Shown piece after piece: positions 23,761-37,300 of a stretch of DNA of 64,000 nucleotides. This DNA comes from Lottia gigantea. Its lineage: Eukaryota; Mollusca; Gastropoda; Lottiidae. The stretch is from contig NW_008707882.1 in NCBI RefSeq assembly GCF_000327385.1, positions 185,210-249,209 of the forward strand. The letters are read 5' to 3'. The notes under the pieces are model-generated. The model was not told where the DNA came from. It worked only from the letters and a program-made list of their open reading frames with translations, and searched no databases. Every line of letters starts with the position of its first letter. The stretch's first letter is position 1. A program made the position numbers and the translations under genes.

Positions 23761-26349
23761 TAGAAGTATAGAAATGATTTTTATAATAAAAGTTTCGCTA
23801 TCTTTGTCTTGTGTAAAAATAATAATCCTGTATTTAGTCTTCCATAACATCTGCTTAGCATCCTATTGTACCTGTTGTATCACATGAGAACTGAAAGAGG
23901 TTGGGAACCACTGATATACTATAACCACTTGAGATTATAAATAAGACTGATAGTGAGTTGAATTATTATTTAATGTCAATTGGCATACATTGATCTCTAT
24001 CACAATTAATATCTAGTAATTAGTATATAGCTCATCTACACTTACAGCACATAGAACTTTATATAAAATAATGCCCATATAACAGTATATCAATACTATT
24101 TTCATTAAATATTCCACTTACATCAGCTAAATGCCCTATCACCATAGCGATAATTGGTTAGGTATGAAGGTGATTGTGAGAACTGAACACAACTCACAGC
24201 TGAGTGGACTGAGAGTTGAATTTAAAACTTATGACCACTATTCTTATTCTCAACAATACACAACTAGTGATCACTATGGTGTAAGGGCACCTGTTGTCTT
24301 GTCAACAAGAAAATATTGGCATACCATGATTAATTTCAAACCAAAACAACCTGTTTCTAGTCCAGCAGTGATATTGTTCACCTCCATGTCTGATTTTAAA
24401 CCTAAACTCAACTGTCTATTTTGGATAGAATAAATCATTATTAAAATTAGACAAGCTAGTTATTCATTGTGTTGATTACAACTAAAAACTACCTCAAAAT
24501 AACCTAGGCTGTTTATATTTTTTGTTATAAATCACAACCAGATGTGCACAAATATAAATCATACAATGGAATAATTAATTGACAGGTTTCAGATATGACT
24601 TGCAATGTAAATAGACTTCACTCATCATAGTGCATCAGTCAGTGCAAATCAGTGAATTTTCTATGTTTCCAAGACAAAAGGCTACATACATTATAATAAA
24701 TATCACAACAAGTAAATTTGTTCGTTGTCACTAGCTAACAAATAATTCTATGCATATATTTAGTTCTAGTTCACATTCTTGAAGATTTGCTTTATTAGTT
24801 TTCAATACTATGTTTTATGTCATTCACTATATCATTTCATTGTAAATGTAAAACTATTGGATGCAAATCTCCAACAATCTGACCTTTGAACCTAATCACT
24901 ATAATTTGATCAATAATATTTTGATTGTATACTACATGGCTAAGGCAAAGTGTTGATAAAGCTGCTATAAGAATGCAACACATCATTTTCATACTAAATA
25001 CTTGAGAAATATCTGCAAATTTAGACACAAAATACAGCTTGAAAAATATTCATTATAAGCATAATTCAATAGATTCCATGACGTGCTAAATTTGATCAAA
25101 GCTTCAGTAAATACCCCGGTAACTCAAATCAAGCTGGAATTTCATATTCTAATATGATATCTGTGTCGGCTTTTCAAGGTAGGTTATACACCACCTAATT
25201 TAATCTAATATTTGAAACATTTTCTTATGAATTTGTTTCCTCTTAATCCACAACCAGCCAACGGTATTTGAAATATGGAATGTACTGAAATTTCATATTA
25301 AGTTTGTTCGACTGTCAACACCTTTCTATCTCGAAGAGGAAGTGGAAATACCTTGTTATTATCTACATAGATTATTTACATATTTACATATAACAACTAT
25401 TAACATAACTATAGTTAAACAAAGATATTTATACCCATATACAGGAAAAATTCAAACATAAAAACAGTCAGCTTTTGTATAGTCTGGTTTTTGATTTTTC
25501 ATTTGAATTGCCCCACTGGTCCTGTACGGAAAATATATCCAAATCAACAGTCCTGTATAGTGTGTAATAAATACAACATAATACACATTACCAGCTTGTT
25601 TAAACTTCAATTTATTCCACTCCAAAACAAAATAGACTTGTTTCTGTTTAAAGACAGGTCACATCATTAGAATATAATAAATATCTTTGTCTAACTTCAC
25701 TTAAATAATAACATATCTATCTACAATACTATCAGTAACTCAATGATAACAATATACAAATGAAAATCAAATTGAAACTCATGATTTGAGTTGAAACTGG
25801 CTTCCAGTCACTTTATTACAGATAATAGCACAAGTATAAAAAAAATTCCCGGGCTGCAAGCACACAACAATGATGCCAAAATTTAACTAATTGTAGATCT
25901 ATATTCAGCAAGATTGGTAAATTAAAATATGGTGTTGAATTATATATATTTAGAGTGCCCTATTATTGTGACTTGCAAAAGAACAATAGAGTATTAAAAA
26001 ACTCTTTATCTTAAAGATGATGTAAAAAGAAAGTATACAATGTAAATAGTACATAAATAATATCAATAACTTGATCTAAACAAACAAAAATTATACAGAC
26101 TGGCTGATATCTACATTAAGATGATCAAAATATGAACTGAAATAACTTCAATACCTTCAATATGGTTTGCATAAACAAAACTTATTTTGGCAAGATAAAT
26201 AATATTAATTTTTCTACAATATTTTTAATACAAATTTCCTTCTTTATCACAGTGTACATGTAATATCTAACTAATTGCCTTTAATAAAGTCACATGATTT
26301 AATACTCCAATCACATGATCATATTTCCATGGTAACAAATTCGAAATAT

Positions 26350-26359
26350 TTTATTTATT
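26350..26359 (-). promoter_or_regulatory. TBC1D24 polyadenylation signals overlapping the stop codon
   Basis: On the minus strand the end of the gene reads GAATAAATAAAAT: the GAA codon plus the TAA stop gives AATAAA, and a second AATAAA overlaps it. If used, the 3' UTR is only tens of bases long. Use is inferred. Confidence 0.5.
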
Positions 26360-29300
26360 CAAATCCATACACCTCCACTACTTTACATGTAAAGTCTTTC
26401 GTAGCACATAAAGCCTCATTTTCAAAAGTATCACATCTCTCAGAACGACAATGTTCTAGATTTTCATCTAATTGTATCGCCTCACCACTTCTATAATACA
26501 AAATATAATATACACATCATCATCTCAATTCAATATATTGGAAACACAAAAGACCAGCACAGCTGGTTAACCTCTTAGGAAATAATAAGGACCAAAACTC
26601 AGTCTTCTACCTATTTGTCTGGTGCTGCCACTGGCGCTAACTGGTATGAAATATAGAGAATTTTTAGTAAGATTGTTTGAGGACAGATTAACTTTCAGCT
26701 GACTTATATCACAGAGTAATATTAGTAAAAATATGAGGAATAGTGACCAATGAATAATGAAATACCTACCCTCCTCCAATAGTCATAACAGAGTTATCTC
26801 CTGCTAGAAACATACTAGCTGTCCTCTTAATATCTTCATTTAATATACCAACCCATTCATACTTCTCTTTCTTAGGATACAGAGAGAATACAAACGTTTC
26901 ACCAGTTCCAAAATACGACAAGTTTTTATTACTAGATTTTCTCTCACACCAGGAAGCTGAACAAAACGCTCCAAAAATCTGAAGTGTGAACAACCCATAT
27001 TTATCAAGATTTATATGAAAATAAATCAAAATAGATATTAAATTGATTGTAAAGAGGTTTTCTAAAAAAATTATGTATATAGGGGGACAGTGGTTCTTGC
27101 AATACCACTTAAGCTATGCGTTTTTTTACTATCGCAAAGGTAGATGTAAAATAATGTCAGAGTTTTGAAGAAGGAGAAAGGTAGGTCTTAAGATACAGTT
27201 TATATAACAGTTGAATACCAACCTCTCCTACTGTAGTTTGTATAACTATAATAGTTTGATGATAATCCTCTACTTTACTATATAGTGTACGTAAACTAGT
27301 ACCATGTTCCTCTGATGTATATAGTAACGTAGGTTGACAAACAGCTAGACGGGGTGGTAACCAACTCCATATTAGATGTATCTGGAATAGAATAGAGAAT
27401 TCATATAAAGTCCTGTTGTCTTGTTACATCCTTGCAGTTCAGATAGGAACTCTATCATATTAGGTTAATGAAGACAAAGTCAAATACAAGACTCAGGTGG
27501 CCCAGTCCATTGTCTTCCTCCACTCTCAGATTTCTTATCATATTGCATAGGGAAACATTTTTAGGCCCCTACTCTCTCCAAACCTAATGGCACAATTACA
27601 TCAAATATTTCATCTACAATACATTAGAAAATTTATCTCTTAGTAACTGGTAAAAAGCTTATAATAATTAAAACTTCCTCAAAATAGATAAAATTTGATA
27701 ATCTTTTAAACTTGAAGGTTAAATAAAGTGACAAAAGGATACAAATTATTTTATTATTAACATTAATATGTGATAAATTTTACTTTCAGATATTTTTATC
27801 ATAATCATGTCTTCCTATTGTCTATTTGATCAACATCAATGAAAGAAAATGTTGGTCAATTTTTTTTACCACCAAACAATATATATATCCCACTTCACAA
27901 AACAACATCAAAGTACATTTCTTTATGATAAAAACATAATCCATTGAAAAACATAAACAATGCATTGCATAAATAAACATGAAAATAAACGTGCAGTATA
28001 AACCAATAGTAAGTTATTTCATTGAGAAGTAATATTATTCAGTATTTCATTGAATATTTTCATTGAATACCTAAATAATCAACAACTAAAATATTAGCAA
28101 CAACAATCAGCAACAACTTCAATATCAATATCAAATTTATCATCATTGTTTCCCTCTCTTTTTTAATTGATAAAAAAGAAATTGTTTTTATTTATTGAAA
28201 ATGAATATCTTAAAATATATTTTAAAAAAAGTCACAGAATTTCTTACTTATTGTGCAAACATTTCCTTTTTTAGGAACCCAAATTGAAATTTATTTATCT
28301 AAAAATACTGGTGGGGAGTAAATATGTGCATTTGTACATCTACCGAATAACTTTTTCATAATTCATGAATATTGAGCCATTAAATAAGCGATTTTTCCAT
28401 ATGAATCTTCCATGGAAATTCACAATTAACAAGTACTGTGTATTTGAATGTGCAGTCTTTTTACCCTAAAAAGAGCCATGCTGCAACTAGAATATTTAAA
28501 CTTAATAACATGCAATGTAACAATGTAACAGTTTGTGCTCTATACTCACATCCTCTCTATCTAATATATGACTTTTATTATTATTAAATATATACATCCC
28601 TAGAGATCGTGACCGCGATCTCACTGATCCTGCCTAAATAAAACAGTTAATATTCTTATGTCTCATGTTAAACTTATGGTTAAGAATCATAAGTTTCGAA
28701 GGCAACTCTCATGCAACTTTGAACACATGACCACTTTAATCATTCGCAACCATTCAATTATCTTTCACTGGTAATCACGACGGTGTGAGAGCAACTTAAA
28801 GAGATTGTAAAGAGGTTTTCTAGCCTTAGTATGTATATTGGGGACATTTTTTACTATTTTGGACATTCCAATTATTTGTCAAATGCCTGTGGTTCCTGCA
28901 ATTCCAGAATGAATTTGTAACCATTACACCAGACCATAATAACATAATATGCTATCTCCCCTAAGAAGATGGCAGCCAGAATTGTCAACACATTCACATA
29001 TTGATTCATTAACGCTTTACGTCTTAAATTGCTTAGTTTTAATGGAATGGAAGAGTTGAATGATATTTGTGCAAATCAGAGAGCTCTATATCCTTAATTA
29101 TGATAAAATGGGCCGTTTTGAATACATTGAGGCGAACATTTGGTAAATCATGTCAGTCCAGTAAATGACTAACTAACTGGACTAACTAACTAAGTCAAGC
29201 ATTACCAATATTAGAAATAAACATGAGAAAATATACATACCATTTCAATATTGACCACACTGGAGCCCAGATTCTGTAATATGATTGGTCCACTGAATGA

Positions 29301-32300
29301 CCTTGACAATGGAAGTGTAACACCATGAAAAGATCGATGAGATTGACTTCTGGAGATTTCATGATTTGATAATACAGCTTTACTATTGACATACATTTCA
29401 TTTTTAACTTGTAATTTCTTTATCTCTTTTCTTGTTAAACCACGAATACCAAAGGCTACCTAAAAACATGGACAAAAAATATTGTCAAAAATAAAAATCG
29501 TCATTATTATATTCTATACTAACTTATGGAAAAAATCATCGTTATCATTAGCTCATTTTTCAAAATTAATGCAATCTATTTAAAGCTATAGTGACAAGGA
29601 TTCAAGTTGTATTTATCAGATTTAAAAAATAATCCAACTTTTTAAATAAAGGAACAACACCTGAGTTACATTGTACATGTTTCAACAATTTACATTGTCA
29701 TCATCAGGAGAAAATGATGGCTATATAAATTGTTGAAATGTTTATACCATAAAATTTTGTTTCTTTATCTCTACCCTAAAGGCTGTTTAAGGATTAATCA
29801 AACTAACGAAAATGGGAAATAATTTGACTTTGATATAAGTTATTTACCTTGAGTAATTTGGTAATACTGATACATGATGGCATGGTTTCACAGAAATGTT
29901 TTATATTACTGGAATGATTGGAACCAAATACTTGTTGTTGACCACTCACTCTTTTATCTGAAATAAACATAAATATTAGCTGTTTGCTTAAATTGATTTT
30001 CAGAACTTCAAATCATAAATGAGAAAGTCATTGCAAATAATGATAAGTGGTATCAGGTGTCTAGAAGAGTAAGCATACTCTGCCCAACCCACTATTGTTG
30101 CTCAGTATTATACACAAAATAAGAAGGTAAAAGGATATTCCATGTGGCATTCATTCTCTGATGATCATTACAGTCACAAACTTTTTCACATAATGATGTT
30201 TCTATAAGAGTAATGTCTAAAGGGAATACTAAATTGTGCACGAACAAAATTCACACCTGAACAGTAATTTGGAGATGGAATATTAAAGTTATTCCTATCA
30301 ACCCTGACTTTCTGACATATGAAAAATATGATTTCCTCGCCAATCATTTTCAAGATTGTTTGCCATCAAATAATACAATCATTCAGTGTGTGATCTTCAG
30401 ACAACTGATCTATTTCAGCTTGCATCCTTACTGAAGTTTGTCAAGTAAAATTCAGGTTCTGTTTTAATATTCAATATCCTTCTACAATTGATGTATTGAG
30501 CACCATCTTAATAGTGAAAATATTTTATTATTGTAATCCAATGAATAAGCAAATAACATATGAAAACTTACTGTTATATTTGGTATATAATATCAATACA
30601 GCTAGAGCCACACGATATAACACTTTTACACCTTCCAGTAGGAAACAATCAACAATTTTAACCTAGACAGGAAGACAATATGAAATTAGTTAAAATATGA
30701 TAATAAAACAGTAGGATATCAATATAATCTGGTCCAATATCAACCAATAATACATCTTTAACTTCATATATCATTTAAAGGAATGTACCTTGAAATAATT
30801 TTCAACATTTTTGACTGGATTGAGATATCATTCAACTGGAAATAACTTTGCTAACAAAATATTGCAAGTTTAATGATATGGTAAAATCAATTTCTGTAAT
30901 TTCTTTGGACCAAATTAACACATTTCAGCAAAAATATGTCTGTATACTGATTATTTCTTTTTCCAAAAATTAGTCATGTTATAATTTCTTATAGGCTCTA
31001 CACAAATATAAATTACCTAATACAAACAAGTTAGTCAATTTAATTATTTTCTGTACAGGGATTATAAAGAGATTTTCTAAATGTTATATTGATATTAGAT
31101 TCAATGAGGCCATCAATAGGCACCTTTTTTTTCGCCAGACACCTGCAATTCCATGAACATCTGAGTGAAAATGGTGCATATTGATACTCTCAGTGTCCCT
31201 GATGTACACAAACATTTTAAATCCTCAAAAACAACAATAAATTGAATTATGAACCAAATTAGTTTGATGATTATTGATTATAAAAATTGCATCTAGTAAA
31301 ATTTACTGTAGAAACTTTACCTTGAATCATCTGATAGTAGAATCCTTAAATATTTACTGTTTACATCAAATTATTAAACACAAATAAGAGATTAAAATAC
31401 TATATTAGAAACCATACTGAACATTATAAGAATAGACAATAGGATTAAATATTACTATTTCAATTAACTTTTAACCTTCTCAGTGGACAACTTTAATAAA
31501 CAAATAATTTATAAACAGTGTATCACCAGGTAGATTTAATATCAATTGTTTATATTTATTATTAAACAACCTTTCAATATCAAGATTTTTCTTTCTATTT
31601 TACATGTTTCTGAAAAACATCAATTTTTAATGATAAGTTTACAAATGCTTCTATATCAGTTTTTTTTAACCAAATATTTCAGGAACTGTATATGTTTCTT
31701 CCTGAAGTCCCATATTAAAGGGTAATATCTAAATGAACAATTTTATTGATTATCAAGTACACATCTTGTAATATTAAAATATAGTTGAAATATAACTAAA
31801 TAATATTTGTTTTCTATCATTTTGTAACAAGGAAAACAATTTATAGTTTACCTGGTCTGCATACAGTTAGAAATAAATCCACATTTTACAGAAAATATTT
31901 CATAATAAAATAATGATATGATCAAAGGTTTTATCTTTATATTTCCTTGTTAATTTTTACATCATTTGACATAATCTTATTTCACTACTTTTATTTTCTT
32001 TAAGTATGATTTCATTTTTCAAATTACAGAAAAAGGACAATTTTAAAGCTTTGATTTATAGGAAAGACAGATCAACATAAATATAAGGAATGAATGTGGA
32101 TCTTTTTTGTTATGATGAATTACATGCTTCTTTATCACAAGACAAAACCTTACATGACCCTCTTTGTCTGGTTATTTGTCTACATGACAAAACTGGGTTC
32201 ATTTCCCACAATGATAACAAGATCCATACTTGTTTCTTCATTAAAATCATATTTTCAATACTTACAACAAATTCAAATGGTAAATCAGAAAATATCCACC

Positions 32301-34546
32301 AAATCCATCTATCAAATACACTATCAATATTAGATGTCTGTCTTAATATAAATGTATAACCTGATTTCTGAAATAAAGTTACAAGACAATAACCTTATAT
32401 TTCTTGTAGATATAAGAATGAAATAGTATCATTGAGGTTACAGGACAATATAAGTCTTACAGATCTCAGGAAAGTTTGAACACTTCTCCTCAGTTAGAAT
32501 GATAAAATAATTAGAACACTTCTGTCTACTCAGTCATATTAGTAGTAAAATGTCTTGTCTTAACTCTATCTCATGAACCGTTTTTGGCATGATTATAATG
32601 AATGATCTTATAAATCTTTTACTTGATCAAGAGTTGTATTTTAGTTGATTTGTTTCTATAGTCTAATAACATACATATTAATCAGATATAATGTTTACTT
32701 ACTGCATGTTTTTTGGCCAAATCCCTGAAGACTAATTTTGAAGCATTCCAAGCCACCTTGGTCTGCATTAGATAGGTCATATCTTTACAACGTAACAGAC
32801 CATAGAGACAGTTAAAACATTCATTAGAATTCATATAATGTAGAAAGAGACAAGCTAGTGAGAATACTGGGGGACAGTAGGTAATATCAGGGTTCATATG
32901 GTTTAATACAGCTAATATCTTGGCTACTTCCCGTATACCATCATTAGTCAGGTAATATGGTGTTAGATGAGCGTGGTCTATAAAACCTGGTAGAGCTATA
33001 TCTTGTATATTGTCTGGAAATACAAAACAGTTTCATGTTACAAATTGTAGTTTTTTAGAAATCTGATTTGTACATTTCAACATGCAGAAAAGATTTGCAA
33101 GACTTCTTGTAGCATGAAATGAAATAGAAAATAAAGTCCTACTTTTCTGCCTCTATTAAATTGGGCTAATGAAGGGAAATTTACCAGGACAGCATTTAGT
33201 GCTTTAGGGCCACTTTTAAAGATAGCATCTTAATTGCAAAAAAACCTGGCACTATAACTTTCAATAATGCTTTTATTATCTCCTTTTAAAAACTAACCAG
33301 TTTTCTCTTTAACCCAAGTCTTATTTAAAAGACAAATGAGCCAAGACCATTAAAGAGAACAGTGACTCAAAGTTGAAACTTTCTATGATAAAGACACCAT
33401 GACTAACTCTGAGACGTCAGCAAATGGTACTTGATAACATTAGACTTGAGAAAAACAATGCCCTTGATATGTATACACAATTAGAAAAGAAAATAATAGA
33501 AAGGGTATCCTTGTCTTATACCATGTCAGAGGTCAAGGAGAGCCACCCAAATTGAGGACAATTTTTTTTATCTTGATTCAGAAATTAGATCAGAAAGCAA
33601 ACAACTTTCTATTTATACTTTATAGTAAATATTATTGTACAAGTGAATATCACCTCAGTCAAAGATCAATGGCAAATTTATAGAGTGGATCAAAGTGCAC
33701 TGAAATTTTCAAAATTCATAAGTTGTCATGTAACTGCAGACTGCACTGACATAGTCATTTAAGAGCAACTCAATAAAAATTCTATAAAATTGCATCAAAT
33801 TCTATTAAGATAACGTTTTTTTATTTTCTTTTATAATAAAACCAGATAGTCAAAATCTGTGTGGGGTAATCAAATTACTGGAAATTTTAGTACCAGTACA
33901 TGAAAGGAATTTTTAACAAGATTCAGAAGAAATGCTAAAATAATCATTATCAAAATCAATGCTGACTTTCTACATATATTGTAAACTAAAGACAACTTAG
34001 CTTTATTATTAATTTGAGGCCGCAGATGCCATAAAGAACTAGTAAATACAATTTCAAGAGCATAGCAGACCAAAACAAATATGACTTCTGAAACTTACCA
34101 TCAGGGAAAAGTTCTTGAACAATTTCTTCATAAATATCCCCGTCTGCTTTGTGGAGGTATCGACAGAGATTCAACCATAAAGATTCACGTATTTCATGAT
34201 CAACCATCCAATATCGTAATCGTAAAAACTGTTTCATATGTTTAACACTGCCCAACTTCAACACTAGTATTAACTGTTCCTCAGAATCATCGTAAACCTC
34301 GGAAGATCCCGAGGTATCTGTAGATAACGTCACATCATGTTTTAATCCTTGTAACGACACAAAGTCTGTAAATACAGAATGGGAATCAGGGAAACTTGAA
34401 TCTAATGGTGCGTTTCCATGTTCCTGTTTGTTGCCAGCATGATTCTCATCAGGGTGACTTGAATCCTGGTCGTTCCCATTTATAGCTGGATTTTGAACAT
34501 CATGGTGTTCCTCAGTAATTTGGTTATTAGTCACTGGTCCTTGCAT
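26355..34546 (-). CDS. TBC1D24: TBC1 domain family member 24 (Skywalker-type), 10 coding exons
   Basis: Predicted 622 aa (human about 559). Exons (minus strand): 34546-34099, 33013-32703, 32367-32266, 30662-30572, 29957-29848, 29459-29241, 28633-28550, 27381-27223, 26978-26770, 26490-26355. An Asp/Ser-rich N-terminal extension of about 95 residues precedes a TBC domain (SLWLNLCRYL; LPGFIDHAHLTPYYL; RWIWWIFSDLPFEFV; FLLEGVKVLYRVALAVL) and a C-terminal TLDc domain (IWSWLPPRLAVCQP; YFGTGETFVFSLYP; KYEWVG; MTIGGGSGEAIQLD; CDTFENEALC; FTCKVVEVYGF). The usual RabGAP arginine-finger motif is not seen, as in the known family, which binds phosphoinositides through the TBC domain and acts in synaptic-vesicle and endosome traffic and oxidative-stress protection. 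Exon 7 (84 bp, Ser/Arg-rich) has no counterpart I recall. An in-frame TAA precedes the chosen ATG; a 3' splice site at 34602 shows that 5' UTR exons lie further upstream. Confidence 0.94.
27045..27115 (+). mobile_element. Foldback MITE family B, partial copy
   Basis: Left terminus GATTGTAAAGAGGTTTTCTA, then TGTATATAGGGGGACA and CTTGCAATACCA, as in the fuller copies at 28803 and 46886. The right arm is missing. In TBC1D24 intron 8, beside exon 9. Confidence 0.6.
28803..28925 (+). mobile_element. Foldback MITE family B, copy in TBC1D24 intron 6
   Basis: GATTGTAAAGAGGTTTTCTA at the left, then TGTATATTGGGGACAT, ACATTCCAATT, CCTGTGGTTCCTGCAATTCC. Same block order as 46886-47065. The right terminal repeat is not visible. 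Confidence 0.65.
30385..30545 (+). mobile_element. Single-unit copy of the 51-bp-core element (TBC1D24 intron 4)
   Basis: Holds one copy of the 51-bp core (TCTACAATTGATGTATTGAG, CACCATCTTAATAG). On its left is TTCAGGTTCTGTTTTAAT, which also precedes the array at 49660. On its right is GTGAAAATATTTT then TTATTGTAAT, which also bounds the array at 55445-57015 (read on its minus strand). An ATCTTCAGACAACTGATC block further left matches 45700. The locus thus looks like the same element before core expansion. Confidence 0.7.
31060..31165 (+). mobile_element. Foldback MITE family B, diverged copy (TBC1D24 intron 3)
   Basis: GATTATAAAGAGATTTTCTA at the left, then CCAGACACCTGCAATTCCAT. It is a more diverged member of the family at 46886-47065. 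Confidence 0.5.
33125..33215 (-). mobile_element. SINE 3' fragment, antisense (TBC1D24 intron 1)
   Basis: On the minus strand it reads CTGTCCTGGTAAATTTCCCT, TCATTAGCCCAATTTAATAG, GGCAGAAAAGTAGGAC, as at the 3' end of the SINE at 50208-50488. Confidence 0.5.
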
Positions 34547-34982
34547 TGTTTGTCTTTACATAGCGACATTAACACTTCTTCTTACATTCTTCTGTTTCTT
34601 ACTGAAAAACAACAGTATAAACTTCTTAGTGAAAGTCTTCAAATATACAACAATCTTGACCTCAATTTGCAAGATAGAAATTTGATCAGGCCTATTGAAA
34701 ATAGGTCAAGTTCAGGACCGCATATTAAAACAGTCCACCACTATCCTCACAAACAAAGCACTTGTGGATTATCTACTATGTAAAGAGTAAAAACTATTTT
34801 AAAAATCTGGTAGTGTCCAAAGCTAAAACTTATCTTGAACAGGTTCTTTGATAGATTTTAGTTCAAAGCTGTTTATTGAGGCACATAAATTCCAAATCTT
34901 TCAATTTGTAACAAATTAAAGAAATTTACACAACTGACCCTAACTAACAAAAGCTATTTACAGATCACATGTTTAAACTTGT

Positions 34983-35152
34983 AGATCGTAAAGAGGTTTT
35001 CTTATTTTTGTATTTTCAGGGACACTGATAGCATCAATTTGCACCATTCAAATTTCCTATCAGACGTCTAATGTTCTTGACTGAAAATTGAAATGGTGCA
35101 AATCGATGTCCTCACGTAAGCTTACATAAAAAGATTAGAAAACCTCCTTACC
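34983..35152. mobile_element. Foldback MITE family B, full-length copy
   Basis: About 170 bp, self-complementary from end to end: GATCGTAAAGAGGTTTTCTT at the left pairs with AGAAAACCTCCTTACCAT at the right, and inner CAATTTGCACCATTCAAAT pairs with ATTGAAATGGTGCAAAT. No coding capacity. Confidence 0.75.
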
Positions 35153-36679
35153 ATTTGCCTCTATCTACCATTATCAAACCTTTACTGTCACCTTTCAAAT
35201 GTCTAGTCTACAAAACTCTTGTCAAGATTTTAAAAGAAAACTTTGAGTCAAAAACAACCCATTTGGGCTGTCTTACATGATTGGGTAAAGATAAAAACAA
35301 ACCATATTTAAAGTTCAAGATGTTTTATCTATTTCCTTGTTTAAGTCAATGTAAAATATTTGATGTCATTACGCTCTTCCTTCACAAATAAACATCAAAC
35401 AACTTAAATGAACATCTTCCTATTAGGTGTTAAAAAACTTTCACAAATTATTGAGATTTTTCTCAAGGCTTGTGTTCATTGTTTCTTATCTTTCACTTTT
35501 TGTTTTCTTCATAAATAAAACTCTTTCTAATATCCTTGACAATTTCTTCAAATATTATCAAAATTATTAACACAGATGCAACATTTTCCTTCTTCACGTG
35601 AAAATTCAATACAAAAAAAATGCTATATCTGTTATCTTTCTTTATCTGAGGTTTACAATCTGATCCTTCAAAGACATACTAGTCAACATATTGGAAAAAA
35701 TGTCCCTGGTTAGGGTTCCACGATTATTTAAATCATACAAAAACCCAATAGCTATCAACCCATCTTTATATTATGCAATAATGAAAAATATTGCACTTTG
35801 TCTAGAGAAAAACACACATCGAAATAAACATGAAAATATTACGTCACAAAATAGAAACCTCATTTCATTTCACAAACATACAATATGATTCTGATCTTTT
35901 CAGAAATTTTACCAAGAGAAATGATACTACTTAAAAATCAACTTCCTATTTTTCCTAACTTTTTCACCTGTTTTAGCATGAATCTTTACTTTGTGAACCA
36001 GGCCAGTGCTTTTATGAGACTATGTTCTCATTACTATATAACAATAGTTAAAAATCAATACTAAAATATAAAAATTATAAAGTTTACTAAGTACCTGGTA
36101 CCACAATTCTTTTATAAAAATAGGTTCCCATATGGTGTAACTTATTCTAACAATCTAAACAACTTATCCAAATAAACACTGTGCACAGACTGTATATCAT
36201 AAAGACATGTGACACAGACTCAAAACAATATAAACATGCTGAATTCTATAACATGACATTTTCACATTACATCTTTAAACTTTCTGACAATTACGGATGC
36301 GAGACCTAAACAATACAAGATATTTAAAAAAGCGTAACCTGAGTATAAAAATAAACAGAGTGTATTGTTTACAGATAGTGGTTATGTTTACTATATAGGT
36401 GATATAAAACAATGGTATATTTATATCATATTAGTGTATATTATAACTCTGATGTTCTATCTACGTCCCATCATAATAACAACAAATTGCTCTGAAAATA
36501 ATCATATATCAATAACTTTTAATAAGATAGCTTGCGAGGCAAGGTAACATATGCCCACTGGCAGCTGTCAGAAATGATAAAACAGTCTTTAGTGAATAAA
36601 GTATGAATTTTCTCATATTGGAGAAATTTTATTAGTTTGAATTCAATTATATGTATATATGCCAGTTATTTATTTCATG

Positions 36680-37300
36680 AATATAAATGATCACACCAAA
36701 TTTCATTAAAATCAGTTCAAAAACTGTAGTCTCTATTGTGTGCACAAACAAATTTTGACGCATTTTTCCTAAGTCAAGGGCAATAACTCAACAACCATTC
36801 ATATACCATTCAATACTTCAAGTTAGAACTTGTCCGAGATCTTATCAATTCCAATGATCACACCAAGATTCATCAAAATCGGTTATAAAACTGTAGCTTC
36901 TATTGAGCTCACGAACAAATTTTGACACGTTTTTACAAAGTCAAGGGCAATAAATCAAAACCCTTCATCGAGAGTGTGTCAAGTTAAAAGTTGTCTGAGG
37001 TCTTATTGATTCCAATGATCACAACAAGTTTCATCAGAATTGGTTGAAAAATGTAGCTTCAATCCTGCTCACAAAATATTTTTAACAAATTTTGACGCGT
37101 TTTAACGAAGTCAAGGGCAATATCTCAAAAACCGTTCATCGAAAATATGTCGAAATTCGAACTTGACCAAGATCTTATCAATCTAAAGCATCACACCAAG
37201 TTTTATCAAAATCAGATGAAAGCTGTAGTCTCTATAGTGCTCACAAGAAATGTTGACGGACGGACAGACAGACAGGGGCGACGACAATATATATCCACAT
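36680..37300 (-). repeat. Mollusc-type dispersed repeat with about four 165-bp tandem units
   Basis: GATCACACCAA-TTTCAT-AAAATC blocks recur near 36690, 36855, 37017 and 37188, spaced 162-171 bp. Each is followed by a TGTAG-CT-CTATTG stretch, CAAATTTTGAC and GTCAAGGGCAATA. The right end carries GACGGACGGACAGACAGACA and CAATATATATCC, a tail known from many mollusc repeats. The rising divergence between units suggests an old insertion. Family name unknown to me. Confidence 0.65.

Larger units (their letters stand above)
22757..26349. other. Tail-to-tail intergenic region between GK5 and TBC1D24
   Basis: It holds the GK5 3' UTR; the first AATAAA after the stop is at 23070-23075 and another lies near 23783. 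A dispersed repeat occupies 23300-23515 and an (ATT)n run lies near 23735-23760. The plus-strand open frame 24131-24433 (100 codons) has no splice or similarity support. I see no other gene. Confidence 0.5.

Noticed and set aside
24131-24433. Plus-strand 100-codon frame as a small gene
   Set aside because: No similarity that I recognise, no splice context, and it lies in the 3' intergenic region between two convergent genes.
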